From Monarcha castaneiventris obscurior (Eukaryota; Chordata; Aves; Passeriformes; Monarchidae): a stretch of 64,000 nucleotides of DNA. The notes beneath the pieces are model-generated. The model searched no databases, was not told the origin of the DNA, and saw nothing but the letters and a program-made list of their open reading frames with translations. The stretch is taken from assembly GCA_026261815.1 (NCBI GenBank), contig JAMPIT010000890.1, forward strand, positions 10,694,001-10,758,000, in the 5' to 3' direction. This document shows positions 26,801 through 38,637 of this stretch, piece by piece. Positions within the stretch are counted from its first letter, which is position 1. Each line of letters opens with the position of its first letter. Made by a program: the position numbers and the translations under genes.

Positions 26801-27326
26801 TCTCCTTGCCAGCAGCTTCTCATTTTTACACATCCTATGATAACTCATAAAACTCCTGCACTGCCATTTTGAGACTGAATTGAGAATTTTGGCTAGAGAC
26901 AGGCTGTCTCCCTTTCTTCTGCAGGCAGCTAAATAAAGTTAAAACACACATGTAGATCCTTTTTGAAGATTTACACAACTGCAGTCACACTTCGTATCAA
27001 CAGAGAGGTTTTACCAGCCAGTTTTCTGTTTGGGTCTGCTGCAGATCCCTGCAATTATCAGTGCCACCTCCTGGTACAGAAACATACCGAGATCCAGCCA
27101 CTCAGGAATCGTAGGATGAAGAAACACAAAATATCCCAACCCTTGCTTCCTGCTTAATGTTTGTTGTTCTCTACAGCATTTTATAAACAGCTACGTATCC
27201 TACAGATCATTAAAAATTTAAATATTTTTGTTGCTATATGTATTGAATGAAAAGGCAGGGGAGATGTCAAAGGCAAGAGGTTACTATGGATTTTCCTTTC
27301 CAGATATCCATAACAAAGCTAAACTC
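23846..27326. other. Unique non-coding sequence with one poly-A tract
   Basis: No gene is recognised. A run of 15 A lies at 24554-24568. An RFX-type palindrome at 25432-25445 is listed separately. Open frames do not exceed about 105 codons and are not family-like. Confidence 0.5.
25432..25445. promoter_or_regulatory. RFX (X-box)-like palindrome
   Basis: ATTACCATGGTAAC differs from the palindromic RFX site GTTACCATGGTAAC at the first base only. Its central 12 bases (TTACCATGGTAA) are a perfect palindrome. RFX factors bind such X-boxes, classically at ciliary genes. No promoter is apparent nearby, so this would be a distal element if it is real. Confidence 0.35.
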
Positions 27327-27391
27327 TATATAGATACATATGTATATATATATGTATATATATATATATATATACACATATATGTATATAT
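27327..27391. repeat. TA/TG-rich microsatellite
   Basis: An imperfect (TA)n array interrupted by TATG, CATA and TACACA units, about 65 bases. AT-rich and probably variable in length. Confidence 0.9.
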
Positions 27392-28299
27392 GCTCATCAA
27401 ACCAGCTGAAGCTGAACAGGAGAATACTTGGGAGTTTCAAGTTTCATTCAGAAAAGTCTGCATTCATTTCAGGACTGAGGAAATAATTTTTGCAACATTT
27501 ATGGACCATGGATACAAAACCTGAGATTTTGATGGAAGGTTTGAAACCTGGGGGAATTCCATGTCCCCACATCTTAGGTATAGAATTTCCACCGATTTAT
27601 CCAGGCAAAGGAAAGTGAGAGAGGCAAGACTAAAGGTTAGGACATAGTTGCAGGCAGGAGGCAGCAGAACAGGACTCTGCTCAGGGCTTTGCCAATTTAA
27701 TTTCTAAAAATGACCAAAGATGTGCCTTTTCTTACCACAGCAAGTCTGATGTTTTCCTTAACTCCTCTCTACTTCACTAACCTAATCCTCAAGCAAAACA
27801 CCTTATTATTCTTGAGTCCCCCCATGGACACTGCTTGCCACATGGGATGGGTCACACTTTTAGCAGTCTATTTATAAGAAACCAACTCCCAAAAATGCAG
27901 TTGAAGGGGAAACACATATCCATTGGAAGCAAGCATTCCCAAAAGTTGAAGCACAAGATCTGTTTTTTCTGTCTGTCTCACTCAGAGCCTCAGAGCAAGA
28001 GAAATCACAGCCTCAGGTCTGAAAAAGCAGCAGTCCTCTCCCTGTGCCCCCAGCACTAAATACATTTTTGCTAGTGCTGGGGTACCAAAAAGGCCCTAGA
28101 AGGCAGCAGAGCAGGCAGCCTCACTCCAGGAGAGGGCAGTGAAACACTTGTCCAGGAAAGGGCAAATGCACCTTGAGCTGCTCAGCAACGCCTGCTCAGT
28201 CAACCCAAACGCTGACCTTGGCGGCACAAACACGGGCAAATTCAACAGGAGGAGCCGTGAGTGGGGTTTCACGTGTCGCAAGCACCGTAAATTGAATTG
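27392..28299. other. Unique non-coding sequence
   Basis: Nothing recognised other than the hairpin at 28048-28082. The part from 28100 to 28280 is locally richer in CpG and GC than its surroundings. Confidence 0.5.
28048..28082. repeat. Perfect 11-bp inverted repeat (hairpin)
   Basis: CCCCAGCACTA (28048-28058) is followed, after a 13-base AT-rich loop, by its exact complement TAGTGCTGGGG (28072-28082). A transcript from either strand could fold into an 11-bp stem. It is too short for a canonical miRNA precursor and its function is unknown. Confidence 0.75.
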
Positions 28300-29060
28300 G
28301 GTCACTATTTCCTAGGAAAAAAATTACACAACCACTTGTTCATTCCTTGTCCACGGAGAGGAAAAAATGTCATTAGGAGGCAGTGTTTTCTTGTGCTTAG
28401 GTTAATAGGTCTTATTCGTTCTGCCAGCGTGGAGGGAGGCAGAACCAATGGAAGAACTTGTAATTCTCTTTTCTAATTAAGATAATGTGCCACACCGGCC
28501 TTCAATCATATTTTTGGATGCTGCGGTGTCCATGACACATCTCAGAGAGACCGCAGCTGTGATTAAACATTTTTGATAACCCATAAATATAAAATTAGTT
28601 GCCTCAGTTAGGTTTCTGATAACATCATTCATTTCAGATCATCCAATTAATGTAGACAAAAGGGCTCTTTCCAGGAGACATAATGTCATTGTCTCTGGAA
28701 AGGAACATACTTCCCAATCACTGTTTATCACTCTGTAATTACAGTGCTGTAGCAGCCATGCTCTATATTACAAGGACTCCTTTTTGTGCCCAAGGATCCA
28801 ATAGTTCTTTGTTTTAATTTATTTTCCTCTTAAATACCTCCCGCTATTTAAGCAATAATTCCCTGTAAATCAATTGTTAGCAGCAGTTAATGACTGGTTG
28901 GTTAATTAATAGCTGAAAGCAAATCTGAGGGTGTTTGCCACTCTAACAAACCGGCAGACATTAACTGTGGAGTTATTGCTCACGTACCCTATAATCAAGG
29001 ACTTCTCACAGCCTATGTATCATTTAAAGAAGGGACTGTCTGGGTTGCAATGGGTGGTGA
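28300..29060. promoter_or_regulatory. Putative developmental enhancer / conserved non-coding element
   Basis: About 750 bases of non-repetitive, AT-rich sequence with enhancer texture and no reading frame of any length. Homeodomain cores are frequent: TAATTA at 28474-28479, a perfect 12-base palindrome CTGTAATTACAG at 28733-28744, AATTAAT near 28645, and TTAATTAA at 28902-28909. GATAA and TTATC cores are interspersed. It resembles the conserved elements found around developmental transcription-factor genes in amniotes. I infer conservation from sequence character and cannot test it here. The neighbouring target gene is not in the window. Confidence 0.4.
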
Positions 29061-29779
29061 CATTAGGGGTGTCTGTGTTCTGCTGGAGAGCTGCATTAAG
29101 ATGTTGCTAATGCAACAGCCTGCTCTGCTGCTCTCTCCAAGGGACAGATTCTCAGATAATCTTTTTCACAACATTGTCAATTAATATTTATATAAGCCTG
29201 TTTTGTCTCTTATCTTCCACGAAATAAGGTTTGGAGTGATGCTGCCATGGAGAAGGAAGGAGAGGCTAAAGCAGGCAGTAATTGATGTTCACAAAGAGGG
29301 TATGTGTAATGGACCAGCTGGCTTATTATGAACTAAAATACTGCAGAGTACCTTCAATACAGAGGATGGTAATAGGGAATAAATGTTGACATTTTCATGG
29401 TGAGCAATGCAAGACCATCAAATCAAACAATTCCTGGCATATAGTCAAAGCAACATTTAAATGGAAACTTGAGAGATAAGAACATTTTTACATATTTTTT
29501 TTTCTCTCCAAGTAGAAATGTGCAGCTGCAGGAGAAACTGCATGGCATGAGTTCCTCACACTGACACAAAGCCAGGAGGTCCCAACAGGGTCTGTCTGAC
29601 TTGTCCTAAGGAAAAGAAAAAAAAAACAGCAGCAAGGAGCATCCTTGCATGACTGCACCAGCTCTTCTCACCCTGACATTTAATGGTAAATTTAGACAAT
29701 TTCTACTTGTTATCCTCTCCACAACCAAAGAGAACAATTGCTCGCTGTTTTTTTCACAGCCCCCACCTCTACACTGGAC
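29061..29779. other. Unique non-coding sequence
   Basis: No feature is recognised. The right part (from about 29640) may be the eroded 3' tail of the ancient LINE that follows, but I cannot place its end. Confidence 0.4.
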
Positions 29780-30970
29780 ATCTGCTGCCATGTTACTGTC
29801 AGCCTTCCCTTTTCTAAAGTGAGCAAACCCAATTCCCTCGGTGTCTCTTCACAGCTTGTGCTTCTCAGTGCCCTATGTTCTGTCTGATTTCCCTTGATTT
29901 TTTCCACCTTCTCTTCACCTGCAGGGAAAGGGAGCACCTGGTTGCAGTACCCCAAGTGAAGCGAAGAGAAGAAAGTAAATATGGGCTGTATCTCAAAGAT
30001 GGTGATCCTGTACCTATAACCCACAACATTTAATTAATTCATGATTCCCTTCAATCCTCAAGTCTTCTACAGATATGCTACTGCCTGGTTATGTATCTAC
30101 ATCTCTCCCAACCACAGCACTTTGGACTGTTCCTGAAGGAATTTCATTTAAATATTTGGGAGTAGTTTCTCTAAGCTCTGAAGATCATTTCAAATTCAGA
30201 TCCTGACCTCCTAGAACTTCTATAATCTCCTAATTGTGACATCCACAGATTGGCTTTGTTTGGTTGTTGTTCAGTTGTCAACAAAAAACTATTCAAAAGA
30301 ACTGAGTATAAGGAAACTGCTAAACAACCTTCTTGAAATATCTTCCCTGACAGTAATCCAGTGATAGCTGTTGCTGTGGAGCTATTTTTCAACAGGGACT
30401 GCACCTACCCCATTGTAATTATATCTATACCATATTCTTTAGTCTGTCATATATATCAAAAAGCGTTACTAAAAATCAAGCACCAGTTCATTTGCTGCTT
30501 CCTCTTTATTCACTAGACATGCTACTGTGACAAAGAAGGAAATTAGATTGATTTGACATCAAACATTCTTGACAAGCCTATGTTTTCCTGTATCAGCTGG
30601 CTACTTCCAAATTGATTGTTTAATGATTTGCTCCTGAATCTTTCAAGGACTTAAGTTAGATTGACAGGTCTGTAATTCCCTGGGTCCTCCTTTTCCCTCT
30701 CTTTAAAGTATAATACATTGTGTTTGCCCTTCTCTTGTCTTCAGGGACCTCCTCTCTCCTCTGTGAGTTCTGAAAGATAATCACTAATGGCTCAGCGATT
30801 GCTTCAGACAGCACCTTAAGTACTCTGGGGTGAATTTCATCAGGCCCTGCTCACTGGAGCACATTCGTCTTATCTAAATATTCTTTAATTTATTCTCCTC
30901 CTCTTCCAGTCTGTATTTCTGCCTCCTTGTAAAAAGGAAGTTTAAACAACTGGTTGTATACCCTGGTGAC
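29780..30970 (-). mobile_element. Ancient CR1/L3-like LINE, reverse-transcriptase remnant, minus strand
   Basis: A decayed relative of CR1 lies on the minus strand. Near the right end, the complement of 30815-30847 reads PDEIHPRVLK, the fingers-region signature of CR1-clade reverse transcriptases, followed in frame by an EVPEDKRRAN segment. Further along, 30510-30580 reads an RLVKNV-to-NLISFF stretch matching the KSCLTNL...FYD region with one stop. The stretch around 30200-30280 aligns to the block that should hold the catalytic ADD, but it reads LWM there. At the left, 29815-29860 contains RELGLLTLEKGRL, the conserved segment before the CR1 C-terminus. Many stops and frame changes make it inactive. 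It is far more diverged than the other CR1 copies, so it is an older insertion. Family assignment (old CR1 versus L3) is uncertain. Confidence 0.8.
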
Positions 30971-32585
30971 TGATACACTTCATAATTCAAAGCAATTGAA
31001 CATTCTTCAGTACATTTTAATTTTTTAATTTTTACCAGGCTTTATATTTCCGTTCTCCACATTACAAATTCCAAAAACCCAAACTCATCAACCCCTATTC
31101 ACTGGATGCTAAACTGACACACCACTCTTAAGGACAGATTCATTGCTGAGGATGGAGCAGAAAGAGGATACATGATGAAAATGCTGTGTTTTGTCACGCA
31201 GAACTTCGACATCCACTGACAGAACTATGCTGATTGCAACAACAGGTTCCCATTTCTGCCCAAGCTGTTCCTAAAATATAACATGTGCCTTCATACCTGA
31301 GAGAGCACCTGCAGCAGTGTCCACGAGCCAAGCACTCTCCATAATGGACAACTGTGATACACTTTGAATTTGTGAAACTGCTAGGGCTGTTGTCTAGATT
31401 TGCTCTAAATTACAAATATTAAGGCCATGAGTTGTTTGGGGATTTTTAAATTAAACATGAAAATCTGCCAGAAATCATAGCAGGTTTTCTATGTAAGTAC
31501 TACATGGAGCTCTACTTCCTGTGCTCTATCAGACACCTGATGCTATAGTACTCAGTGGGAAGATAATTCAGGTTTCCACCTGCGATAGCCATGCAGAACA
31601 ATCTTTATTGCTGTCTTTAATAAAATCTTCTTTTGTCCACCTTTCCCCTCAGTAGTTCACTATAATTACAGACCTGAGCAGCAGTATTTGCATACCAAGG
31701 CTCTCTCTAAAGCAGGGCATTTGTACAGTCAACACTCTTAGGTTTGCTTTCACTGTAAGTTCAAGGGCTTTCTGCCAGAAGAAAAGGTATTACATAAGAG
31801 CAATTAACTTTCTAGAGGTCTGTAGGCTTAAGTCCCATCCCACTCCAAACAAGTCAAAACGATTGCAAAAAGTCAGCCTTTAAATAAAAACCATTTGGCT
31901 CAAGTGAGTTTGTTGACAAGCCAGCCACCAAAGGAGGAGGAGAAAACTGGAGAACCACTGAAGGAAGACATTCACTTGTCCTCTCCACATGGCTGAGTCT
32001 TGCAATGCACATTTTCCATTTAACCCTGCAAAGCCTGGATGACCAGGCAGCTTTTTTTTTGTGTCTTGATACCATGATCAAACTTGCATTTGAAAATTTA
32101 CCTACAGTGACCAGATCTGTGTGACTCAACTGCAAACACCCTCTTTACCTGGTGCTGCATGTCAAGAGTATATGAGGGTACCAGCTGGGAGAGGGTACAG
32201 GGCTGCTCACTTCCTTGCCTTCTCTGTGTCTAGAGGGATGCAAGAGATTTGTCCTGAAGCACTTCTATTTCTTAGTTTTATGCGTGGTTAAGTCTTTAAA
32301 GTCAGGGTTCAGCTATGCCAAAGTCTCAATTTTAATGTTTCACTACCAGCAGCTGCTGCGTGTTTCCAAAACAAGGCAGCCATAAAAATCCAGGATGAAG
32401 TTTGTAATGGCTCAGAATAAGCATTTTCATTTGAAGGGATCTGTCCCTGGGAATGCATATTTGGAGGAAATAGGTAAAACAAAAACTTAATCCTGCTTCC
32501 ACAAAGCTTTTCCTTTACAGAAAGAATGACACTGACATTTGAGATAAGAACTGGTTTGAGAATTGTCTATCAAAAATTTCTCATC

Positions 32586-32606
32586 AAAAAAAAAAAAAAA
32601 AAAAAA
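32586..32606. repeat. Poly-A tract (21 bases)
   Basis: A pure A homopolymer. The upstream sequence does not look like a processed transcript, so I treat it as simple sequence. Confidence 0.9.
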
Positions 32607-34233
32607 TGACAAGTCAAAACTGACTCTTTTTGCAGTAACACATTGGTTTTGATGAAACTCTCACTGGCAACACTGCATATGGAAATTATATGACATTCAA
32701 GAAAGGGAGAGGCAAACCACAGAGGTGGCAATTGCCAGTTGGAAGGGCATTCACCCAAGACACAGGATACTCTCCCATTTGCCCTTCTAATTATTCACAT
32801 CCTGTATGAATACTAATCCTGGTGTTCTGTCATCAGACCTACCTTCTGACAGACAGAAGATTTTACAAACCCCCACAAACAGACTAGTTCACTGCCTCTT
32901 AAATCAAAATAGATTTGAAATTCTCGTGTCTGGGATATTGCCCTATGGAAAACAACTTTTGAGCCATATTTGAAAGAATTAACTGCCAGATACAGCTTTC
33001 CCATAATGCCTCACACTTCCTTTCTCATTTCCTTCTTGGAAAAAGTACTGTTGGTTTCCTCAGCTGGGACAGCTGGCTGATGTCTGCTCTCTGCTACTTA
33101 TGTGGAACCAGCACTCAGTTTTCTGAGTTTGGAAAAATCATATAAAGGGAATAATTTTCTTCTCGTGGATCTTCTATACCTTATCTGATATAAAAACATA
33201 AATGCTGCTTAAATGGCCCTTTTCTCTGAGCTGTACTGCCATCCTCCTTTCTTAACCCATCCTCATTCTTTCCACTATTTTTCCAGATATTTTATTTTGA
33301 AGGACCGTTAGCAGTCTAAAAATGTTCATTTTTTTTAGATTGAAGAATCTGTCCAACCTACACTCAGGTTAGTATCTCGAATTTTTCATTTTTATAATAT
33401 ATTTGCATTTTCATGCCTAATTTTAAACTCCTACTTGTAATTTTGACTTCTGTTATAAAATCCCCTGCATAACTCCTTGAGTGAGAAGATGATAAGCAAT
33501 ACAGTCTCCACTGCCATCTTCCTCAAAGTTCAATAATTCAGCAGGCTAGATTCAGCAGCAAGCTTCAAGTTCTGAATTTTCCAGTTCTCCAAGCACTGGA
33601 GGAGCCAAGACTATAAATCAGTTTAAAAATCACTTGATAATGACCTATCAAAGCTTGACAGGTTGTTGGTTGACAGGTTGGCCTTAACCAAATGTTGAGT
33701 CAGTTCAGAAGCATTCATGAACTTTTTCCCTTGTCTAGAATGGCACTGAACCTTTGAATCGAGGTTTTCACAGTAAGTATCAGTAAAAAATAAAATAAAC
33801 CTCACCAGAATGAGGAACTTCTCCATGTTTATTAATATCTTTAGAGAGCAACATTATTTTTGGGAAAGTAGTTTTCCATGGGGCTTTGCTCCCCACTGAA
33901 GACTCCCTAGACAGGCTCCTTACCTCCTCTGCCTGAATTTTCTCATCAGGAGGAGGAGGTAAAACTTGACTACAGTCATTGTCTTGAGTAAACAGCACTG
34001 CTTTAGTGATTTTTAATGCTACACTTCTGGTCCTTAGGAATGGTAAATTTTCCACTAGAATAAATTCCCTAATACTGCACAAAGGATTCAAAACTTCCCA
34101 CTGAGCAGCTCAATAAAAGATTCTTTAAAAAGGAGGGGATTCACTGTAATCTTTATTGGGAGGAAGAAAATATAGCTCTTGGATCAAGCTGTTGTCCATG
34201 GCATCCAATTATTTGTTTTCACTGCACAAAAGG

Positions 34234-34251
34234 AAAAAAAAAAAAAAAAAA
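34234..34251. repeat. Poly-A tract (18 bases)
   Basis: An A homopolymer followed by CAAAAAAAG. No retrocopy is recognised upstream. Confidence 0.9.
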
Positions 34252-35307
34252 CAAAAAAAGAGTGAAAAGAAAATTAGCTACATTGATTGCTGGCTGGGGT
34301 TTCATTTTGGGTTTCCCCTGGGACTGCAGCATCAGCAGGAATGGTTACTTAGTCATGAATGTGCTACACAGCAAGAAATCAGATTGCTCCATGTGAAAAG
34401 CATGGCTTTTTTCTGGTCTCTTAATTGTGTGAGGAGGAAATCCAGCTCCCCTTAATCACATCCTGCCACCACAGAGGACACATAACTCACTGCTACAGCT
34501 TTTATTATATGGTTATATTAAATGAAAAGAGACTGTAGATCTTGGCTGTGGGGTATTGGAAATTAGTATTATCCAAAATAAAATTCTAGCAGATCACCTT
34601 TACACTGCTTTTAAAGCTTTTTTTGAAAGCAGGACATTTTTAACTGTATCTTGATAAAATCCTGATTATAAAACCCTTATTATAATATGATCACATATTT
34701 AAGCTGCAATTATTCTTAGCTTCCCCTTGTGCCAGAAGCTCTACAATAGAGGGATAGAGCCCTTTCACAAGTAGAAATTGCACAAAAACATAATTTAAAA
34801 AATACAATATAGTAAGTCATTGGGAGGAAATGAACAATTCTGGGTCAAGCCAGAAGAAAACATGAGAGCAGGTCAGAAAGCCAAGGTTAACTTGTACCCT
34901 GGTCCCTGTTTTCAGCTAGAAAATGGCACTAAAAAAAAAATCTCTGCTCATTTAAAAGGTTACCTCCCCAAAAGTGAGTTTGCTGTTATTTTTAAAACAT
35001 ACTTCATTTAGCCACTGATACAGGAAAAAAGTGATTGTCAGAACCTAGTGTCCCAAACTAATCATCAATGATTGCAGTGCATCTGGGCAAAAATCTAAAA
35101 TCCTATGCAAAAAGGTATTTCCATATGTTGGAATTAAAATTACTTCAAAATAGAAATTCTAATGCAAAGATGACATTTTTTATCATGCTAATTTTGACTG
35201 AAGCAGAAATGTTTGAGTTGAGTGTTTTGAGGCAAATCAAAATATGTTGCTTTGGCTGTGTGCAAAGTGAAACAGTATTTCTGCATGGCCTAACCTGAGT
35301 TGTGGTT

Positions 35308-35520
35308 TCATGGAGTCACAAAATGGCTTGGGCTGGAAGGTACCTTAGAGATCATCCACTTCCAACCCTGCTGCCATGAGCAGGGACACCTCCCACTAGA
35401 CCAGGTTGCTCAAAGCCCCACCCAGCCCTGGAAGTCTTCCAAGGATGGGGCATCTCTCTACTCACCCACAGTGAAGCTTTCCAGGCAAAATGTATTTCCT
35501 ATGGTTCAGCTGACATCTCA
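35308..35520 (-). mobile_element. CR1 LINE tail, eroded, minus strand
   Basis: It begins with a mutated CR1 terminus (TCATGGAGTCACAAAATGG in the plus reading) and continues with the reversed 3' UTR block containing GGGACACCTCCCACTAGACCAGGTTGCTC. Beyond about 35450 the match to the CR1 C-terminal segment weakens and is interrupted, so the right edge is approximate. Only a few hundred bases remain and it has no coding capacity. It is more diverged than the copies at 23478 and 52232. Confidence 0.9.
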
Positions 35521-36409
35521 GATAAAGAAATCTGTGGTAGGCCAGTCATCACCAGGAGGCTGCCCAGTCCCCAAAAAATTGAGGGCAGTGGTGAGACAGC
35601 AGGGTACAGCTAAACCAGCCTGCCACACGCACCACTTTCTTTCAGGATGGACAGGTCCGGCGTGGTTTGGGGACCTGCAGTAGGGGGACACTGGGAACAC
35701 AACATGCATCACCCAGAAAGCATCTTTGGGGGTGGTACAGGTCAATGCTGAACTCACTCAAAATAAAATATTTTGTTTCTATGCCACAAACATGAAATAT
35801 CAGTCAGTGCTAACTCTACAGCAAATGAAAAATTTGTATTTTCCTTTCTGGAAAACCAAAACTCTTCCTTTGTAGAAGTTTGACTGTGGAAGAGCTATAT
35901 TTCAACATCAAATCCCTAATGAACAGAGTTTACAAGCAAATGACAGGACTGCAATGAGCCTAACAGGGGCTACTCAACTATTAAAATATACAGTAACAGA
36001 TTAACAATTTTTCATAATAGAACAGCAATACCTAGTGCAAGAGGGTTAAATAGATGGCAAACTGCAGAGTGAGGTGGCATTGGCTCCTAGTCCCTTACAC
36101 AGCCCCTCAAACAAAGATTTTTTTTCTTTTTTTGCCATTCCGTTGAAATATTCATGTTCCTTAAACCCTCCCTGGTATCCCCAGTGACATCCCACTCTCT
36201 GGTTCCTCTTACAAAGGACCTCACAGCCGGCATGCTGAGGCTAAATAACACCATCATCTTTTCTAAGGTAGCCTCCACCCTGCAGTGTGAAAAAGTAATT
36301 TTCCACTTTAGGAGCTGCACACAGTGCATTGCCTGCAGCAGCTTGTTTGAGCACCCTGTCCCTCGGAAGAGAGATGCTCAGAGGGTAACTCCTCGTGCTG
36401 CACCACCAG

Positions 36410-36428
36410 CTCCTCCTCCTCCTCCTCG
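36410..36428. repeat. (CTC)6 trinucleotide tract
   Basis: Six tandem CTC/TCC units. On the minus strand they would read as a Glu or Gly run, which accounts for the low-complexity frames there. Confidence 0.85.
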
Positions 36429-38620
36429 CTTGGCTGAGCAGAGCCAAGGGACCACCAGAGCAAAATGGGGAGGCTGCAGTACAGGCACAGCACCACTGTT
36501 CCTCAGCACCACATTATCCTCCAAACAGAAAGGAAAATAAACACAAGTAGCACAGCACATCTTAATTTTCACTGCTGGTAGCAACAGTTTTACTCAATTT
36601 TAGTCAGCTACCAAGTAATCAGAATGAATTAAGCAGCAGAAGGAAGGGCTGTGCCAGGATCCAATAAAGCAGTGGGCACTGGAGTGCTTCAGGAGTCACT
36701 GCACATCTCCCTCTTATCGTTATCCCCACCACTGCCCTCAGACAGCATCTCTGACCAGCTCCAGTGCACCAGGAAACCAGCACCTCCTGCCACTCCTATC
36801 ACCAGCTTTCAGAGACAGCTGTCAGTCCATCTTGTGTCCGTGGGATGGTTCCTCTCGCACGCCTGCCTGTCTTTATGTGCTCTGAAGAGCCTAATAAGGA
36901 GGCTTGAAATTGCTATTAAGTCCCAGCAAGCCCCACTCACACCTTTAACCAAGAGCAGTGCTTGACTTGGTCAGCACTCACAATCCCTCCTGTGTTCCAC
37001 CAGCTGGGATGGACATAGTGGGTTGAAAAGGCTCTTTGGAAGGCCAAAGGCAATTTCTCCTTTATACATTCCAAGGAAAGGAGTAGCCTTGGAGACCCTT
37101 CACCCCACATTTATACTTCTCTAAATATTCCTGTCTGCTTTCAAACACTTTGGTCTCAAAGGTCATCTCAGTTGCAACTTTCCCATTGTAGGGATTGGAT
37201 ATTGTTGGCTGCAATAAGGAGGGGAATTTTTATTATCTCCCTGTGGTCAGAGATCGACTTTCAACTCCTGGTTCCATGTTTCGCACATTGTGCAAGCCAC
37301 AAGGGTATTTATAAATGCAAACTTCCAAGGATGTCTTTAGGGCACAAATCAGAACGACTCTGGTGAAATCTCTGACTTGAGCTGTGTTTTACTACTGCCA
37401 TTAAGCTGTCACACGGGGGCTGTAATCTGCAGTGATTCCATATATAACTGCACATACAAGGCAAATGGTTAATGGCTCCTTCCCAAATCCTGATGGTCGA
37501 GCAGTAAGGAAGCTATGGACACAGCCTCTGTGAATTTAGTCAAGCACAAACCTTCTCTTTACAACACTAATAAATAACTATTACCCTTTGGGATGGAACT
37601 GAAGGCACACAATGGAAAAATGTCCCGGCAGGCTAGAAAAGGACATCTAAAGAAAAGCGAGTTTTGGCACAAGGTGGTCGTTCCTCGTGGCTGTGGCACC
37701 TTCCCTGATGCAGGGCAATCCTGGCCCACATTACCTCTGGTGAGAAAATAGATTTAGCCAGATAATGATCAAATTTATACTGAAAGGGATGGAAAACACT
37801 TCTTGTGTTGCATGAAGAACATGCAAACAGCCTTTAATTATGGAACATTACAAAACTACTCTGATCCAAGACCCTAATTATTTTTTTTCTCCAACAGTTA
37901 TTTGCCTCCTCCCACGTGAAACACCCCCACCTCTCGGCAGCTCCTTCTTCAAGATCTTTGCAACATCTCGAGAAATTCAAATGCCTGCTCTTAGAGGAAA
38001 ATAGTTTCTAATTAAACATAGAGTGTGGGTGTGAATGAAGCTGGGCCCACTCCTTGCCTCGCTGAAATCAACAGAAAAATGTTTTTCTTTTTTACCACGA
38101 GCGTCATCAAAGGCAGGGGTGCAGGGTCACTGCTCCCAGGCACAGTCTGGAGGAAACACAGGGTCACTGGTGCCAACAACTAACATGGATTTTCTTTAGG
38201 TTTGGTAAAAGAGCCTGAAGTTTCCTAAATTTCAGACTTAGGGTGCAGTCTTGGCTGGAAACATGTACACTAGAGATCAGAGCATGCGCACTGGGCAACA
38301 GCAAGCCAAGAAGATGGAATGTTCATGTAAAAATTAGCTACTTATAGGTCCACTCCAGGAGTGAGCCTCAGAGAAAATCATCTCACAAACCTTCCTCTGT
38401 ACCACATCAGAGCACATTTTTTGTGAGTTCAAATCACATTTAAATACTTGGGAAATGTTACTCATCATTTTCATGGCAAAATAAGGTATTTTGCAGACTC
38501 AAAATCTACTTACAGTATTTTCAAATATATTCTTTCATCGATCTGTGGTCTAAGTTTAAAAGACAATCTTCTAGTTCATAATTTTTCTTTTTCTATTATA
38601 ATTCATCCACAGAAACATCC

Positions 38621-38637
38621 AAAAAAAAAAAAAAAAA
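38621..38637. repeat. Poly-A tract (17 bases)
   Basis: An A homopolymer in AT-rich sequence. Confidence 0.9.

Larger units (their letters stand above)
30971..35307. other. Unique non-coding sequence with two poly-A tracts
   Basis: No named gene. Homopolymer A tracts occur at 32586-32606 (21 A) and 34234-34251 (18 A); neither is preceded by a recognisable retrocopy. A minus-strand open frame at 33780-34091 that ends at a donor-like site is discussed as a finding. The AT content is high throughout. Confidence 0.5.

Noticed and set aside
32586..32606. Poly-A tracts (also 24554, 34234, 38621, 54404) as tails of processed pseudogenes
   Set aside because: No transcript-like sequence, polyadenylation signal at the right distance or target-site duplication was found next to them.
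35521..35757. Continuation of the CR1 at 35308 as a long plus-strand 127-codon gene (35300-35683)
   Set aside because: The frame starts in reversed CR1 sequence and the rest has no homology; a chance read-through.
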